The position numbers and the translations under genes were made by a program. The notes below the pieces were generated by a model. The model ran no database searches, was not told where the DNA came from, and saw only the letters and a program-made list of their open reading frames with translations. A stretch of 64,000 bases of DNA, taken from positions 1,798,001-1,862,000 of the forward strand of contig NZ_VFQF01000001.1 of NCBI RefSeq assembly GCF_006717145.1, read 5' to 3'. Origin of the DNA: Humibacillus xanthopallidus (GTDB taxonomy: Bacteria; Actinomycetota; Actinomycetes; Actinomycetales; Dermatophilaceae). Numbering within the stretch: the stretch's first letter is position 1; each line of letters opens with the position of its first letter. This document shows, one piece after another, positions 1-8,881 of this stretch.

Positions 1-899
1 TCGACGAGCCAGGCCAGCTGGGCGCGTGCGACCTCGTCGGCGGGCACAGCCTCGCCGGAGACGAGCCAGTCCTCGCGGGCCGCGGCGGGGTCGAGACCGA
101 GCTCGACGAGCACGTCAGCTGAGACGGGGGCGTGCAGGACGTCGAGGAAGCGACGGCCCGGGTCGACGGCGGTCGCCGGCAGGCCGAGCGCCTCCTGGAG
201 CCGGCGGGCCAGGGCGACGAGGACCGGGTTGGCGGGGTGGTTGATCGTGCGCATCGCTCCCGCGCCGGCTGAGAGCACGAGGTCACTCACGGGCACGGCG
301 CCGGCGGCCTTCTCGCGTCGGCGCAACTCGTCGACCGACCATGACGACACGGCGGCTGCCGCGCGGGCGTCGGTGGCCAGCTCGCTCCCCGCGGCTCGGA
401 GCACCGTGCGCGCGTCGTGGTAGGGCACGAGCGGTGGGTCGCCGGCCTCGGCATCGTGGTGCACGATCTGCCACGGGTGCAGGCCGGCATAGAAGACGAC
501 CGGCCACACCACGGTGCGGGCACTGCTCGCGGCCTCGGCCACCTGTGCGGCGCCGAGCGGCATACCGCCGTAGTCGTCGGCGATCGGCTGGGTGAGCACG
601 ACGTCGGCACGCTCGAGCAGACGCTGCAGGAGGGATATCTCGTCGGCGGCGAGCTCGTGGACCGGGGGGATGCGCACGCTCGACCACGGGGATCCAGGAG
701 CCTGCTGGAGCAGCTGGCGCAGCGACTCCGCCTGGCAGTTGCCGTGCACGACGAACAGGGGCCGGTCGTCGCCGGGCAACGGGTCGAGGCCGTAGAACTG
801 GCCGTAGTGCCGCGCCCGGTCGGGGTCTGCGTCGATGGCTGCCACCGGGCGGGCGCCGTCCGGCGCGGGTGCAGCTGGGTCCGACGGGTCGCGAGTCAC
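1..899 (-). CDS. WcbI-family polysaccharide biosynthesis protein (3' end beyond window)
   Basis: The reading frame runs off the left edge without a stop, so only the N-terminal 299 or so codons are seen. Its hallmark is a FVVHGNCQAESLRQLL stretch near residue 50, the strand plus HGNCQ loop of the WcbI fold (capsule-associated putative acyltransferases). An NHPANPVLVALA segment lies further on. I chose GTG at 899 because TAGGTGA sits just before it as a Shine-Dalgarno; an in-frame GTG at 908 follows a TAG directly. It is divergent from a glycosyltransferase gene, which fits a surface-glycan role. The family call is good; the reaction is not known from sequence. Confidence 0.72.
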   Translation of the reverse strand, partial: MTRDPSDPAAPAPDGARPVAAIDADPDRARHYGQFYGLDPLPGDDRPLFVVHGNCQAESLRQLLQQAPGSPWSSVRIPPVHELAADEISLLQRLLERADVVLTQPIADDYGGMPLGAAQVAEAASSARTVVWPVVFYAGLHPWQIVHHDAEAGDPPLVPYHDARTVLRAAGSELATDARAAAAVSSWSVDELRRREKAAGAVPVSDLVLSAGAGAMRTINHPANPVLVALARRLQEALGLPATAVDPGRRFLDVLHAPVSADVLVELGLDPAAAREDWLVSGEAVPADEVARAQLAWLV

Positions 900-1147
900 A
901 GGGGTCACCTACCCGTCCGGGGCCACGGTCGCTCACCCCGTCCGTCCGGGGCCGTCCCCGGTTTCACCACCCGGGTGCGCGGGTAGGAGTGTGGGGTGAC
1001 AGGCACCGACCAGAGTCCGGCAGGGTGATCGGCGACCCCTCGGTCCTCGCGCGCTCCGACGGTGCGGTGCGGGCCGGCAGCCAGCGGACCAGCACGCACC
1101 CCCGCTCCGTCAGCGTCGTTCGCGACCTCGTCAACGGGCGAGCGTCG

Positions 1148-2311
1148 GTGCCGCTGCGGATCGCCCTCATCGCTCCGTGCGACCACCCCATCCGCCAGCC
1201 CTTCGCCGGTGGGCTCGAGTCGCTCGTGTGGCAGCTGCGCCGCGCGCTCGTGGCTCGCGGTCACGACGTCACCCTCTTCGCCGCCGACGGCTCGGACGCG
1301 CTCGACGAGGAGCACGTGCTGCCCGCCGGCCCCTGGGCGCCATCGCGCACGGCGTCGGAGGACGTGTCGATGCCTGCCCCGGGCTTCATGGCCGCACACC
1401 ACGCCTACCTGCGCCTCCTGATGTCGCTCGCGGGTCCCCGCGGCGACGACTTCGACCTCGTGCACAACCACGCCCTGCACCACCTCCCCGTGGCCATGAG
1501 CCCGCTCGTGGTACCGCCCATGCTCACGACGCTGCACACCCCACCCACCCCGTGGCTCGAGTCCGCGATCGAGCTGACGCGCGGTGATAGCGGTCGCGGT
1601 GAGTTCGCCGCCGTCAGCCGCTTCGTCGCGCGGCAGTGGCGCGTGCTGCAGCCCGACGACGAGGCCCACGTCGTGCCCAACGGCGTCGACCTCGACACGT
1701 GGAAGGCAGGCTCCGGCGGCAGCGCCCTCGTCTGGTCGGGTCGCCTCGTGCCGGAGAAGGCGCCCCACCTCGCGATCGAGGCAGCGAGGCGGGCTGGCTT
1801 GCCGCTCGTGCTCGCCGGGCCGGTCAACGACCCTGAGTACTTCGAGGCCATGGTGCGTCCGCGCCTCGGACGAGACGTCTCGTATGCCGGTCACCTCGCG
1901 ACCCCCGATCTCGTCACCCTCATCGGGTCGTCGGCAGCCGCCCTCGTGACGCCCGTGTGGGACGAGCCCTACGGCCTCGTCGTCGCCGAGGCCCTCGCCT
2001 GCGGCACGCCGGTCGTCGCCTTCGCGCGCGGCGGCATACCGGAGGTTCTGCACGACCCGAGCGGCCCGCCTGACGGGGAGGCGGTGGGTTGGCCCGGTGA
2101 CCAATCAACTTCAGAGGTGGGCCGGCTCGCGCGTCCGGGCGACGTGGGGGCACTGGCCGCGGCGGCCGCCGACGCGGTCCAGCTCGACCGCCGGAAGGTC
2201 CGACGGCATGCCCGTCAGCACCTGTCGCTCGACCGGATGGTCACGGCGTACGAGCAGCTCTATGACCGGCTGCGGTCAGGTGCCACCTGGGAGTCCGGCC
2301 AGCCAGCGTGA
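1148..2311 (+). CDS. GT4-family glycosyltransferase
   Basis: GT-B fold enzyme that would transfer a sugar from a nucleotide donor in the cytoplasm. The N-terminus has the acceptor-side signature GGLESLVWQLRRALVARGHD. The C-terminal half has VPNGVDLDTW, WSGRLVPEKAPHLAIEA and WDEPYGLVVAEALACGTPVV, the last being the family's E-x7-E donor site region. GTG 1148 places the start directly before the first beta strand (PLRIALIAP). An in-frame GTG at 1025 would add 41 poorly conserved-looking residues. The final 71 bases overlap the 3' end of the opposite-strand GT2 gene. Donor and acceptor sugars cannot be told. Confidence 0.85.
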   Translation: MPLRIALIAPCDHPIRQPFAGGLESLVWQLRRALVARGHDVTLFAADGSDALDEEHVLPAGPWAPSRTASEDVSMPAPGFMAAHHAYLRLLMSLAGPRGDDFDLVHNHALHHLPVAMSPLVVPPMLTTLHTPPTPWLESAIELTRGDSGRGEFAAVSRFVARQWRVLQPDDEAHVVPNGVDLDTWKAGSGGSALVWSGRLVPEKAPHLAIEAARRAGLPLVLAGPVNDPEYFEAMVRPRLGRDVSYAGHLATPDLVTLIGSSAAALVTPVWDEPYGLVVAEALACGTPVVAFARGGIPEVLHDPSGPPDGEAVGWPGDQSTSEVGRLARPGDVGALAAAAADAVQLDRRKVRRHARQHLSLDRMVTAYEQLYDRLRSGATWESGQPA

Positions 2312-3170
2312 TGAGCCCCTCGTCGGCGAACGCCGCGAGCCAGCCCTCCATGGGGAACCAGCCCCAACGCGCCGCGAAGCGGTTGCTGTTGCGCACGATG
2401 TCGACGAGGTGGCGCCGTGGCGGACTCTCCACCTCGTGGTGCTGGTGGTATGCCGGGGCGCCACCGACCCACCACAGCCGCCCACCCGCTCGCGCCAGCC
2501 CCATCGCGAAGTCGGTGTCCTCGCCGCCGTAGCCGTCGTAGCCCTCGTCGAAGCCCCCGACGCGATGCCACGTCGACGCCGTCACGGCGAAGGAGAGCGA
2601 CCAGAAGAGCCGCAGGTCGTCGGCTGCGAGCAGGCCATCAGCCGGCGCGACCGGGCGCGCGGCGTGCGGCTGCGAGCGCTCGAGATCGCCTGCGGTGTAA
2701 GGCCTTCCGTGAGCTCGCGGCGAGAGGTAGTGCACGGCTCCCGACCACACGTCGGTGGCACCGCCGGTCGAGGACCGGGCGGCCTCGCAGTAGCGCTCGA
2801 CGAGGCGCGTGCCCGGGATGCAGTCGACGTCGAGGAAGACGAGCAGCTCGGCTCCGGCCGCGATCGCGTGCTCGGCGGCCCGGTTGCGCGCCGTCGCGAG
2901 CGGCAGCCCCCACCGGTGCGCGCCGACGGAGAGGACCTCGGCGGGGAGCCCGGCAGGGGTGTGCTCAGCCACGACATCAGCCAACTGCGGGTCGTCCATC
3001 GCTGCCACGACGAGCAGGTCGGGTAGGACCGTCCCGGCGCCCAGTCCCCGCAGCAGCCACTCGAGATGGTGGTGCCGGCCGTGCGCCAGTGTCAGCAGGG
3101 CCGTGCGAGGTCGCTCGTGGCCGGAGGTGCTCGTGCCGGCCGCGGTGGCCGTGCTCGCTGTGCGCGTCAT
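2241..3170 (-). CDS. GT2-family (GT-A) glycosyltransferase
   Basis: A 309-residue glycosyltransferase A-type protein. Visible are the ATARNRAAEHA nucleotide-binding helix, the VFLDVDCIPG metal-binding DxD-like motif and, later, GGFDEGYDGYGGEDTDFAMGLARAGG, the galactosyltransferase-like GGxDE/ED catalytic region. It lacks membrane segments. ATG 3170 overlaps the TGA of the upstream glycosyltransferase by four bases (ATGA), so the two are probably translationally coupled. It is the last gene of a three-gene operon and converges with the GT4 gene, their coding ends overlapping by 71 bases. Confidence 0.85.
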   Translation of the reverse strand: MTRTASTATAAGTSTSGHERPRTALLTLAHGRHHHLEWLLRGLGAGTVLPDLLVVAAMDDPQLADVVAEHTPAGLPAEVLSVGAHRWGLPLATARNRAAEHAIAAGAELLVFLDVDCIPGTRLVERYCEAARSSTGGATDVWSGAVHYLSPRAHGRPYTAGDLERSQPHAARPVAPADGLLAADDLRLFWSLSFAVTASTWHRVGGFDEGYDGYGGEDTDFAMGLARAGGRLWWVGGAPAYHQHHEVESPPRRHLVDIVRNSNRFAARWGWFPMEGWLAAFADEGLITLAGRTPRWHLTAAGHRAARTP

Positions 3171-4198
3171 CGGGGGTCGCCGAGGGCGAGGGAGTCGATC
3201 AGGGCGGCGCACCGGTCGGCTCCCGCACCGTCCGTCCAGCGGCTCCAGCGGCCCACATCGATGCGGGCGGCGGACTCGAGCAGGTGCGGCCAGGCCTCCG
3301 GCTCGGGCCAGACGGGCAAGCCCTGGCTCACCCCGGCCGCCTCGAGCCCGCGGACGGTGAAGTGCTGCTCGTCGTGGGGCCGGCGCTGGGCGATGATGAC
3401 CGAGCCACGCCGCGCGGCCGCGACCTCCGAGACGACGTTCTGGCCGGCGTGGCCGACGACGACGGCGGCGTCCTGCAGGCTCTCCCACAGGGCGTCGGGG
3501 CCCACGTCACGGCACACCGTCCAGCTCCAGCCGGCCGTCGCCCGACGGGCCTCCTCGATCTGCTGCTCGGTCACGTCGGTGCCGCCCGCGCCCCAGACGA
3601 GCGCGACGCTGCGGGCCTGCGGCGGCGAGACCGGCTCGCGGTCGTCGAAGCGTGAGAAGGACCCGAGCCAGGTCGTCTTGGGATCCCACCGGGGCTGCCA
3701 ACCCCCGACGATGTCCGCCTCCTGCGGCCACGTCGCGATGAGCGCGGTGGCGCTGTCGTAGGCGAGCTGGTGCTGCCGGTCACCGCGGTCGCCAGGCTTG
3801 ACGAAGGTCGCCACCGGCACACCGAGCAGTCGAACGAGAAGCGCGACCTCCACCGACACATCCGTCACGAAGACCGCGGGATCGTGCGCCGCGACCCACG
3901 CGGCAATCATCTGCATGCGCTCCTGAAAACCACTGTGCCGCAATGGCGCCCAGTGCAGGACACCGCCCGCGGTGTGGTCGTGACCTTGCGCGGCGTCGTC
4001 GCGCGGGAGCTCGACCCACCGGTCTTCAGGCCAGTCGTCCGGCCGGGCCGCCGAGCTGAGGATCGTCACGTCGGCCGCCATCCGGGAGCCCACGACGCGA
4101 GCCCGGGCGACGTGCCCGGCACCGAGGTGGTGGGCGTACCACCCGACGACAGCGCCGGATGCGCCGTCACCGTGACAGCCGCCCGCCACCGGCGTCAC
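3167..4198 (-). CDS. GT28/MurG-like glycosyltransferase
   Basis: A 343-residue GT-B protein. The N-terminal part carries the GWYAHHLGAGHVARA glycine-rich loop typical of the MurG/GT28 acceptor domain. The C-terminal half has VVVGHAGQNVVSEVAAAR and a DEQHFTVRGLEAAG segment equivalent to the donor-binding region of GT28 enzymes. The start is GTG 4198, which overlaps the preceding stop codon as GTGA; the longer reading frame upstream is only antiparallel noise over the neighbouring gene. It is the middle gene of an operon of three glycosyltransferases. Substrate is unknown. Confidence 0.78.
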   Translation of the reverse strand: MTPVAGGCHGDGASGAVVGWYAHHLGAGHVARARVVGSRMAADVTILSSAARPDDWPEDRWVELPRDDAAQGHDHTAGGVLHWAPLRHSGFQERMQMIAAWVAAHDPAVFVTDVSVEVALLVRLLGVPVATFVKPGDRGDRQHQLAYDSATALIATWPQEADIVGGWQPRWDPKTTWLGSFSRFDDREPVSPPQARSVALVWGAGGTDVTEQQIEEARRATAGWSWTVCRDVGPDALWESLQDAAVVVGHAGQNVVSEVAAARRGSVIIAQRRPHDEQHFTVRGLEAAGVSQGLPVWPEPEAWPHLLESAARIDVGRWSRWTDGAGADRCAALIDSLALGDPR

Positions 4199-5367
4199 AG
4201 CGCCGTGGCCGGCTCGCACAGCGCACCGGTGGACGCCGCCACACCCTCGCACGGCACGAACGGCGCGGTGGCCGCGCGAGCAAGCAGGTCGGCATACAGC
4301 TGCTCGTGGCGCTGGCTGATGACGGCCTGCTGCTCGGCACGCGTCTGGGGGTCGGCCTGCCAGTGCGGGCGGTCCCAGAAGGCGAGCTGAACGGCCGAGA
4401 AGACCTGGCCCTCGTCGGGGTCCTCCCCCGCCCGCCAGCCGAAGGTGAGCATCGGCTCCTGCTCGACCCAGTAGCCCGTGCGCGGAGCGAGGACGGTCGT
4501 GCCGAGGTCGTAGCACGCCTCGACCCAGCCGGAGTGGGTACCGAAGGCATAGGGCAGCACGGCGAGGTCGAGCCCGCGCAGGTGCTCCCAGAGCTCCGCG
4601 TCGGAGCGGCGTTCGTGCACCGTGAGACGCAGGCGGCCGCGGCGCTCGAGGTCGTAGAGCGTCTGCAGGAGGAAGTGGTCGTGGCGCGGGTGGCGCGGGT
4701 CGAGCACGTCCGGGTGGAGGTCGACGACGAGCTCGGCGTGGGGCAGCGTCGACACGGCGTCCGACACGATGCGCACGACGGGCTCGGCGAGGACGTTGGC
4801 GCGCAGGCTCTTGAGGTCGATGCCGACGACGAAGGGCCGCCCGTCGTCGTGCGCCTCCGGCTTCGGTGCGCCGACGAGCTCGATCGGGGCGACGTGCGGG
4901 TGCGCGAGCACCTCGGCAGTCCGGCCCCAGCGCTGCTCGATCTCGGTCGCCGCACCGGGCGTCAGTGTGATGACGGCGTCGGCGGCCGGCACGAGCACGT
5001 CGAGGCGCGCCGCGTGGTCCCGTTGGTCGGTGAAGTGCGGGTTGACGAGGTCGTGGACGGTGAGGACGAGCGGGATGCCCTCCTCGCGCAGCGCGCAGAC
5101 CCACCGGCCAAGGTCGTCCGGCGAGGCAGTGTCGAAGCCGAAGTGCAGGTGCACGACGTCGAGCTCACGAGCGTTGCGACGGACCCAGCCCGCGTCGAGA
5201 GCCGTCGGGGGCCACCACTGCCCTGACGGGGCGCCGGGCACGGCGGGATCGTCGAGGTGGACGACGCGGCTCGTGGCGGGTGTCGTGGAGCGCAGCCGCT
5301 CCGGGTACGGATGGGCGCTCGGAATGGCGAGCACGCGCAGCGCTGGGGTGAGTCGGACCGATGGCAA
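4195..5367 (-). CDS. GT-B glycosyltransferase, first gene of operon
   Basis: A 390-residue GT-B-like protein with LDVVHLHFGFD and LVLTVHDLVNPH in the N-terminal Rossmann domain and AVLPYAFGTHSGWVEACYDLG in the C-terminal donor domain. The last corresponds to the GT4 donor loop, although the canonical E-x7-E is weakened. I accept a TTG start at 5367 because AGGAG lies six bases upstream; the next in-frame start (a GTG near 5337) has no such site. It opens the operon that continues with the GT28-like and GT2 genes. With the nearby WcbI-like and GT4 genes it suggests assembly of a surface polysaccharide. Confidence 0.75.
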   Translation of the reverse strand: MPSVRLTPALRVLAIPSAHPYPERLRSTTPATSRVVHLDDPAVPGAPSGQWWPPTALDAGWVRRNARELDVVHLHFGFDTASPDDLGRWVCALREEGIPLVLTVHDLVNPHFTDQRDHAARLDVLVPAADAVITLTPGAATEIEQRWGRTAEVLAHPHVAPIELVGAPKPEAHDDGRPFVVGIDLKSLRANVLAEPVVRIVSDAVSTLPHAELVVDLHPDVLDPRHPRHDHFLLQTLYDLERRGRLRLTVHERRSDAELWEHLRGLDLAVLPYAFGTHSGWVEACYDLGTTVLAPRTGYWVEQEPMLTFGWRAGEDPDEGQVFSAVQLAFWDRPHWQADPQTRAEQQAVISQRHEQLYADLLARAATAPFVPCEGVAASTGALCEPATAL

Positions 5368-5585
5368 CCGAGGCTCCTGGGTGAAGGGGTATGCCCGTCA
5401 GTACCCGTTCGCGGCCCACCCGCAACACGACCGGCTCACGAGCAGCTCGCGCGTTGCGCTGGGTGGATCCGGTCGCCACGGTCGTTGACTGGGTGGCGTC
5501 AGCCGACCGAGACGGCCTCGCTGCCGGGAACATCTCCGTGAATGCCTTGCGCGCCGCGCGACCCCCTCCCACCGACAGACTGGGG

Positions 5586-6059
5586 TCAGGCGCCGTCGTA
5601 GGCCGCCCGAAGCTCGGCCACGTCGATCTTGCCCATCTTCAGCATCGCCTGGCAGACCCGTTGGTTGGCCGCGGTGGTGTAGTCGCCCGACAGCTCCTCG
5701 AGCTCCCGCGGAATGACCTTCCACGAGACACCGAACTTGTCCTTGCACCAGCCACAGGGCCCGGGCTCGCCGCCGTCGGCCGTGAGAATCTCCCAGTACC
5801 GGTCCACCTCATCCTGCCCGTCGACGCGCAGATAGAACGAGAAGGCCTCGTTGAGCTGAAACTCCGGTCCTGCGTTGAGGCCGGTCACCTCGTGCCCGGC
5901 CACCGTGAACTCCACGACCTCGGCGACCTGCCTGTCAGGCTCCGCGCGCGGTGTGAACACTCTCGTCACGGCCGAGTTCGGTAAGTGCTCGGCATAGAAC
6001 TGCGCCGCTTCGACGGCCATGCCGTTTCCGAACCACAGATGCGTCCGTACCAGAACCAT
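5586..6059 (-). CDS. VOC-superfamily (PhnB-like) protein
   Basis: A 157-residue protein of the PhnB/3-demethylubiquinone-methyltransferase-like branch of the vicinal-oxygen-chelate superfamily. The signature includes LWFGNGMAVEAAQFYAEHLPNS near the start, GPEFQLNEAFSFYLRVDGQDEVDRYW in the middle and the GEPGPCGWCKDKFGVSWKVIP block that distinguishes these proteins. The C-terminal RVCQAMLKMGKIDVAELRAAYD is also typical. Despite the historic name the family is not shown to methylate ubiquinone, and the substrate is unknown. ATG 6059 gives the usual family length. It stands alone. Confidence 0.82.
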   Translation of the reverse strand: MVLVRTHLWFGNGMAVEAAQFYAEHLPNSAVTRVFTPRAEPDRQVAEVVEFTVAGHEVTGLNAGPEFQLNEAFSFYLRVDGQDEVDRYWEILTADGGEPGPCGWCKDKFGVSWKVIPRELEELSGDYTTAANQRVCQAMLKMGKIDVAELRAAYDGA

Positions 6060-6420
6060 CACATCACCATAGGTCCGAGCGACTCCACCCGACCCCAACG
6101 CTCGTCACCGCATACTCCGTGGGCGGCCCGCAGACTGCGATCGCTGGACCGAGGCGAGGCAACAAGGATCCTCAGTACCTCGGGCGGAGCGATTGGGTGC
6201 TGGAAAGCGACGGGCACCAGCCGTGCCGGTTCTGCACGGCAGTTGTTCGACTTTCACTTATACGCCATCCAACTTGTGTCTCACACTTGTCAGAAGTCCC
6301 TTCTCATGGTTACCGTCACGGGCAGGCAGTGGTCTGCCGTCCGCGGTAATGGCGCCGGGATCTCCAGGTGTCGTGCCGCCCAGCGCGGTTGCAGCCGCGT
6401 CGATACGAAGGAGACCGACC
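6060..6420. other. Intergenic region, divergent promoters presumed
   Basis: No gene is seen in these 361 bases between two divergent genes. The stretch around 6240-6300 is AT-richer than its surroundings, and TTATAC at 6256-6261 could be a -10 box for the rightward gene, but I see no convincing -35 and no operator. A clear Shine-Dalgarno (GAAGGAG) lies at the right end. Confidence 0.4.
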
Positions 6421-7443
6421 ATGAGCGGTAAGCAGAGTCGTCGGATGATCTTGGGCGCCGGGGCTGGGGCCCTGGCCAGTGGCGCCCTCGCCACCCTCAC
6501 GGGCCCGGCCGCGGCGTTCGGCGCCTCAGCCGCCTCGCAGCCGGCCGGAGGCCCCAACGTCATCCCCGCCGACCGCATCGGCCTGCAGATCTTCACCGTC
6601 CGCACCCTCATCGGCGCGGACTACAAGAACCTCGAGCTTGCCCTCGAGGCCGTCCACGACGCCGGGGTCCGTGAGCTGGAACTTGCCGGCACGTACTACG
6701 ACAAGACGACCCCGGAGCTCAAGCGGATCGTCGAGGCCCACGGGCTGCGGATCGTCAGCAACCACTTCGGGCCGCGGACCCTCACCGGCGCCAACCCGTG
6801 GATGACCTACGAGGGCCGCATGCAGATCTTCGAAGAGGCCCAGAGCCTTGGGCGCTTCCCGTACGTCGGCACCGGCAGCCTCATCGGCTTCACCGGCCGG
6901 AACGAGGCGACTGTCGACGGCTACAAGCGCACCGCCGAGGAGTTCAACACCGCCGGCGAACACGCGGTCAGCCAAGGGTTCGGCGGTTTCTTCTTCCACA
7001 ACCATGACAGCGAGTTCGCCCTCGTCAACGGCCGTCCGCTCTTCCACACCCTGCTGGAGAACACCAACCCCCGGTTCGTGAAGTTCGAGGTCGACCTCGG
7101 CTGGGTCTCGGTCGCCGGCGAGGACCCCTACTGGTGGGTGAAGAACTTCGGCCACCGCTTCGTCGGGTTCCACATCAAGGACCTCGTGTGGGACCCGAAC
7201 GGCAACCGCACCGTCGCCGCAGGCACCCGGGCCGCCGGGCGGAAGTACCGATTCGCCGACGTCGGCAAGGGCGTCGTCGACTGGACGCGCACCCTCTCGG
7301 CCATCAAGGACCTGCGTGACTACCGCTTCTTCCTCGAGCACGACGACACGGGCAACCCCGACCTCAACCCCCTCGGCTCACCCAACACCGTCTGGCGCGG
7401 CTGCAGCCACCTCGGCTCGATCAACACCTCCGGCCGGAAGTAG
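6421..7443 (+). CDS. Tat-exported sugar isomerase/epimerase-like TIM-barrel protein
   Basis: A 340-residue protein with a twin-arginine signal (SRRMILGAGAGALASGAL, residues 6-23) and an Ala-rich cleavage region. It is followed by an AP-endonuclease-2-type TIM barrel (IGLQIFTVRTLI, VRELELAGTYYDKT, FFHNHDSEF, VKFEVDLGWVSVAGEDPYWW, GFHIKDLVW, FFLEHDDTG). Conserved acidic and histidine residues that bind the divalent metal in sugar isomerases of this family are present. Export by Tat suggests a folded, metal-loaded enzyme acting outside the membrane. GAAGGAG eight bases before ATG 6421 fixes the start. The substrate is not evident. Confidence 0.82.
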   Translation: MSGKQSRRMILGAGAGALASGALATLTGPAAAFGASAASQPAGGPNVIPADRIGLQIFTVRTLIGADYKNLELALEAVHDAGVRELELAGTYYDKTTPELKRIVEAHGLRIVSNHFGPRTLTGANPWMTYEGRMQIFEEAQSLGRFPYVGTGSLIGFTGRNEATVDGYKRTAEEFNTAGEHAVSQGFGGFFFHNHDSEFALVNGRPLFHTLLENTNPRFVKFEVDLGWVSVAGEDPYWWVKNFGHRFVGFHIKDLVWDPNGNRTVAAGTRAAGRKYRFADVGKGVVDWTRTLSAIKDLRDYRFFLEHDDTGNPDLNPLGSPNTVWRGCSHLGSINTSGRK

Positions 7444-7500
7444 CCCAAGCCAGGGAACCCCTCGAAGCATGGTCCGAACCCTCGACCGGACAGACAACTG

Positions 7501-7542
7501 ACAGGGGAGGCACCGACGACGCATCGTCGGCGCCTCCCCTGT
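7501..7542 (+). terminator. Strong hairpin terminator
   Basis: A 19-base arm at 7501-7519 (starting ACAGGGGAGGC) pairs with 7524-7542 with one mismatch around a four-base loop. It follows the isomerase gene by 57 bases. There is no T-run, as is common in high-GC actinobacteria. The rest of the 7444-7873 gap shows no gene; its right part must hold the promoter of the APH-fold gene. Confidence 0.8.
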
Positions 7543-7873
7543 GCCAAAGACGCCACGAGAGGGCGCCCGACAGCCGGGTGTTTGCCCGGCCAACTACGAA
7601 CGCTCGCCGCTCGGGGTCTTGTCGTGACTCATCCTCCGTAGCGCAGCTGAGAGGGTTACTCGGGCCTACGCCGAATATCACCCTCACGGCAAAGTCACAA
7701 CGGCCGATGACCCGGGCTGGATCGACCGTCGCTTCACGTGTCGTGGCCCGATTTCCGGGAGGTCTGAGACGTGTCGATTGATCTGGGAACGAACGCACCA
7801 GAGAATTGGGTGACGACGCTGCGTCATACCGCCGTCTGACGGACGCGAAACACTGCCGGGTGTCGGTGAGCGA

Positions 7874-8752
7874 GTGAATGCGAGAATCCACGTCGTGGAG
7901 GCGGATGTCGTTCGGCGCGCGATGGCTGCGGCCACGGCGCTGGCCAAGGCTGCAGGGCTGCGGGTCGACGACATCGCCGTACTGCACAACTCGAACAAGC
8001 TCGCCCTCCGTCTGATCCCGTGTGAGGTCTTCGCCCGAGTGGCACCGTCGGGGCACCAGGTGGCCGCGCTCGAGGTCGAGCTCGCCCAGCAACTCGCAGC
8101 AACGTCAAGCCCCGTCGCGGTGCCCGAGCCCAAGGTGGCGCGCCGCGTCTACGAGCGCGACGGCTTCATCGTGACATTCTGGACCTTCTACGAGTCGGTG
8201 CATGCCGACTGGGGCTCCCCTTCCACCTACGCCGACGCGCTGCACCGCCTGCACGCGGGTCTGCGCAGCGTCGACATCGAGACGCCACACTTCCTGGACC
8301 GCGTCACCGAGGCTGAACGTCTGCTCGCCCACCGAGACAACACCCCCACACTTGGGGAGAGCGACCGGCAGCTCCTCCTGAACACGCTCCAGGACGCGAG
8401 TGAACGGATCCGGCGACGTGGTGCTACCGAGCAGCTGCTGCACGGCGAACCGCATCCCGGCAATGTCCTGCACACCCCCGGCGGCCTGCTGTTCATCGAC
8501 TTCGAGACCTGCTGCCGCGGGCCCATCGAGTTCGACGTCGCGCACGTACCCATCGAGGTCAGCGCGCACTATCCGAACCTCGACCGCGTGCTGCTCGCAG
8601 AGTGTCGTCGGCTCGTTCTTGCCATGGTCGCCGCATGGCGCTGGGACGTCCGCGATGAGTTCCCGGATGGGCACCGACACGGCCGCGACATCCTGACCCT
8701 GCTGCGCCAAGGTCCGCCGTGGCCCGTACTCGGCGCTCTCGCCGCCGAGTAG
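7874..8752 (+). CDS. APH-fold phosphotransferase
   Basis: A 292-residue aminoglycoside-phosphotransferase-fold protein. The catalytic loop reads LLHGEPHPGNVL (usual HGDxxxxN, here with Glu in place of the first Asp) followed by the metal-binding LLFIDFET. FWTFYESV earlier corresponds to the hinge region. Acidic replacement of the catalytic Asp could lower or change activity. GTG 7874 is preceded by GGTGAG. Family members phosphorylate aminoglycosides, choline, homoserine or sugars. No resistance genes lie nearby, so I would not call this a resistance gene. Confidence 0.78.
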   Translation: MNARIHVVEADVVRRAMAAATALAKAAGLRVDDIAVLHNSNKLALRLIPCEVFARVAPSGHQVAALEVELAQQLAATSSPVAVPEPKVARRVYERDGFIVTFWTFYESVHADWGSPSTYADALHRLHAGLRSVDIETPHFLDRVTEAERLLAHRDNTPTLGESDRQLLLNTLQDASERIRRRGATEQLLHGEPHPGNVLHTPGGLLFIDFETCCRGPIEFDVAHVPIEVSAHYPNLDRVLLAECRRLVLAMVAAWRWDVRDEFPDGHRHGRDILTLLRQGPPWPVLGALAAE

Positions 8753-8881
8753 TGGAACCCACCAACCAAGCCGTAACCGACTCGCCACCGCGTGGCGGCG
8801 CCGACTCTGAGCTTGCCCGCGCGTGACCCTCGTACGGCCGTTGATCTCGCCAGCTCGCTGGGTCGTGCTCTTGCAGGTGAT

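Noticed and set aside
417-986. Long open frame on the plus strand
   Set aside because: It is antisense to the WcbI-family frame, which carries real motifs; open frames on both strands are expected at this GC content.
869-1147. Upstream extension of the GT4 frame by 93 codons
   Set aside because: It covers the divergent promoter region and the start of the WcbI-like gene, has no recognisable domain and precedes the natural first beta strand.
7874-8752. Aminoglycoside resistance gene
   Set aside because: Only the general kinase fold is visible, the catalytic Asp is replaced by Glu, and no resistance context exists.
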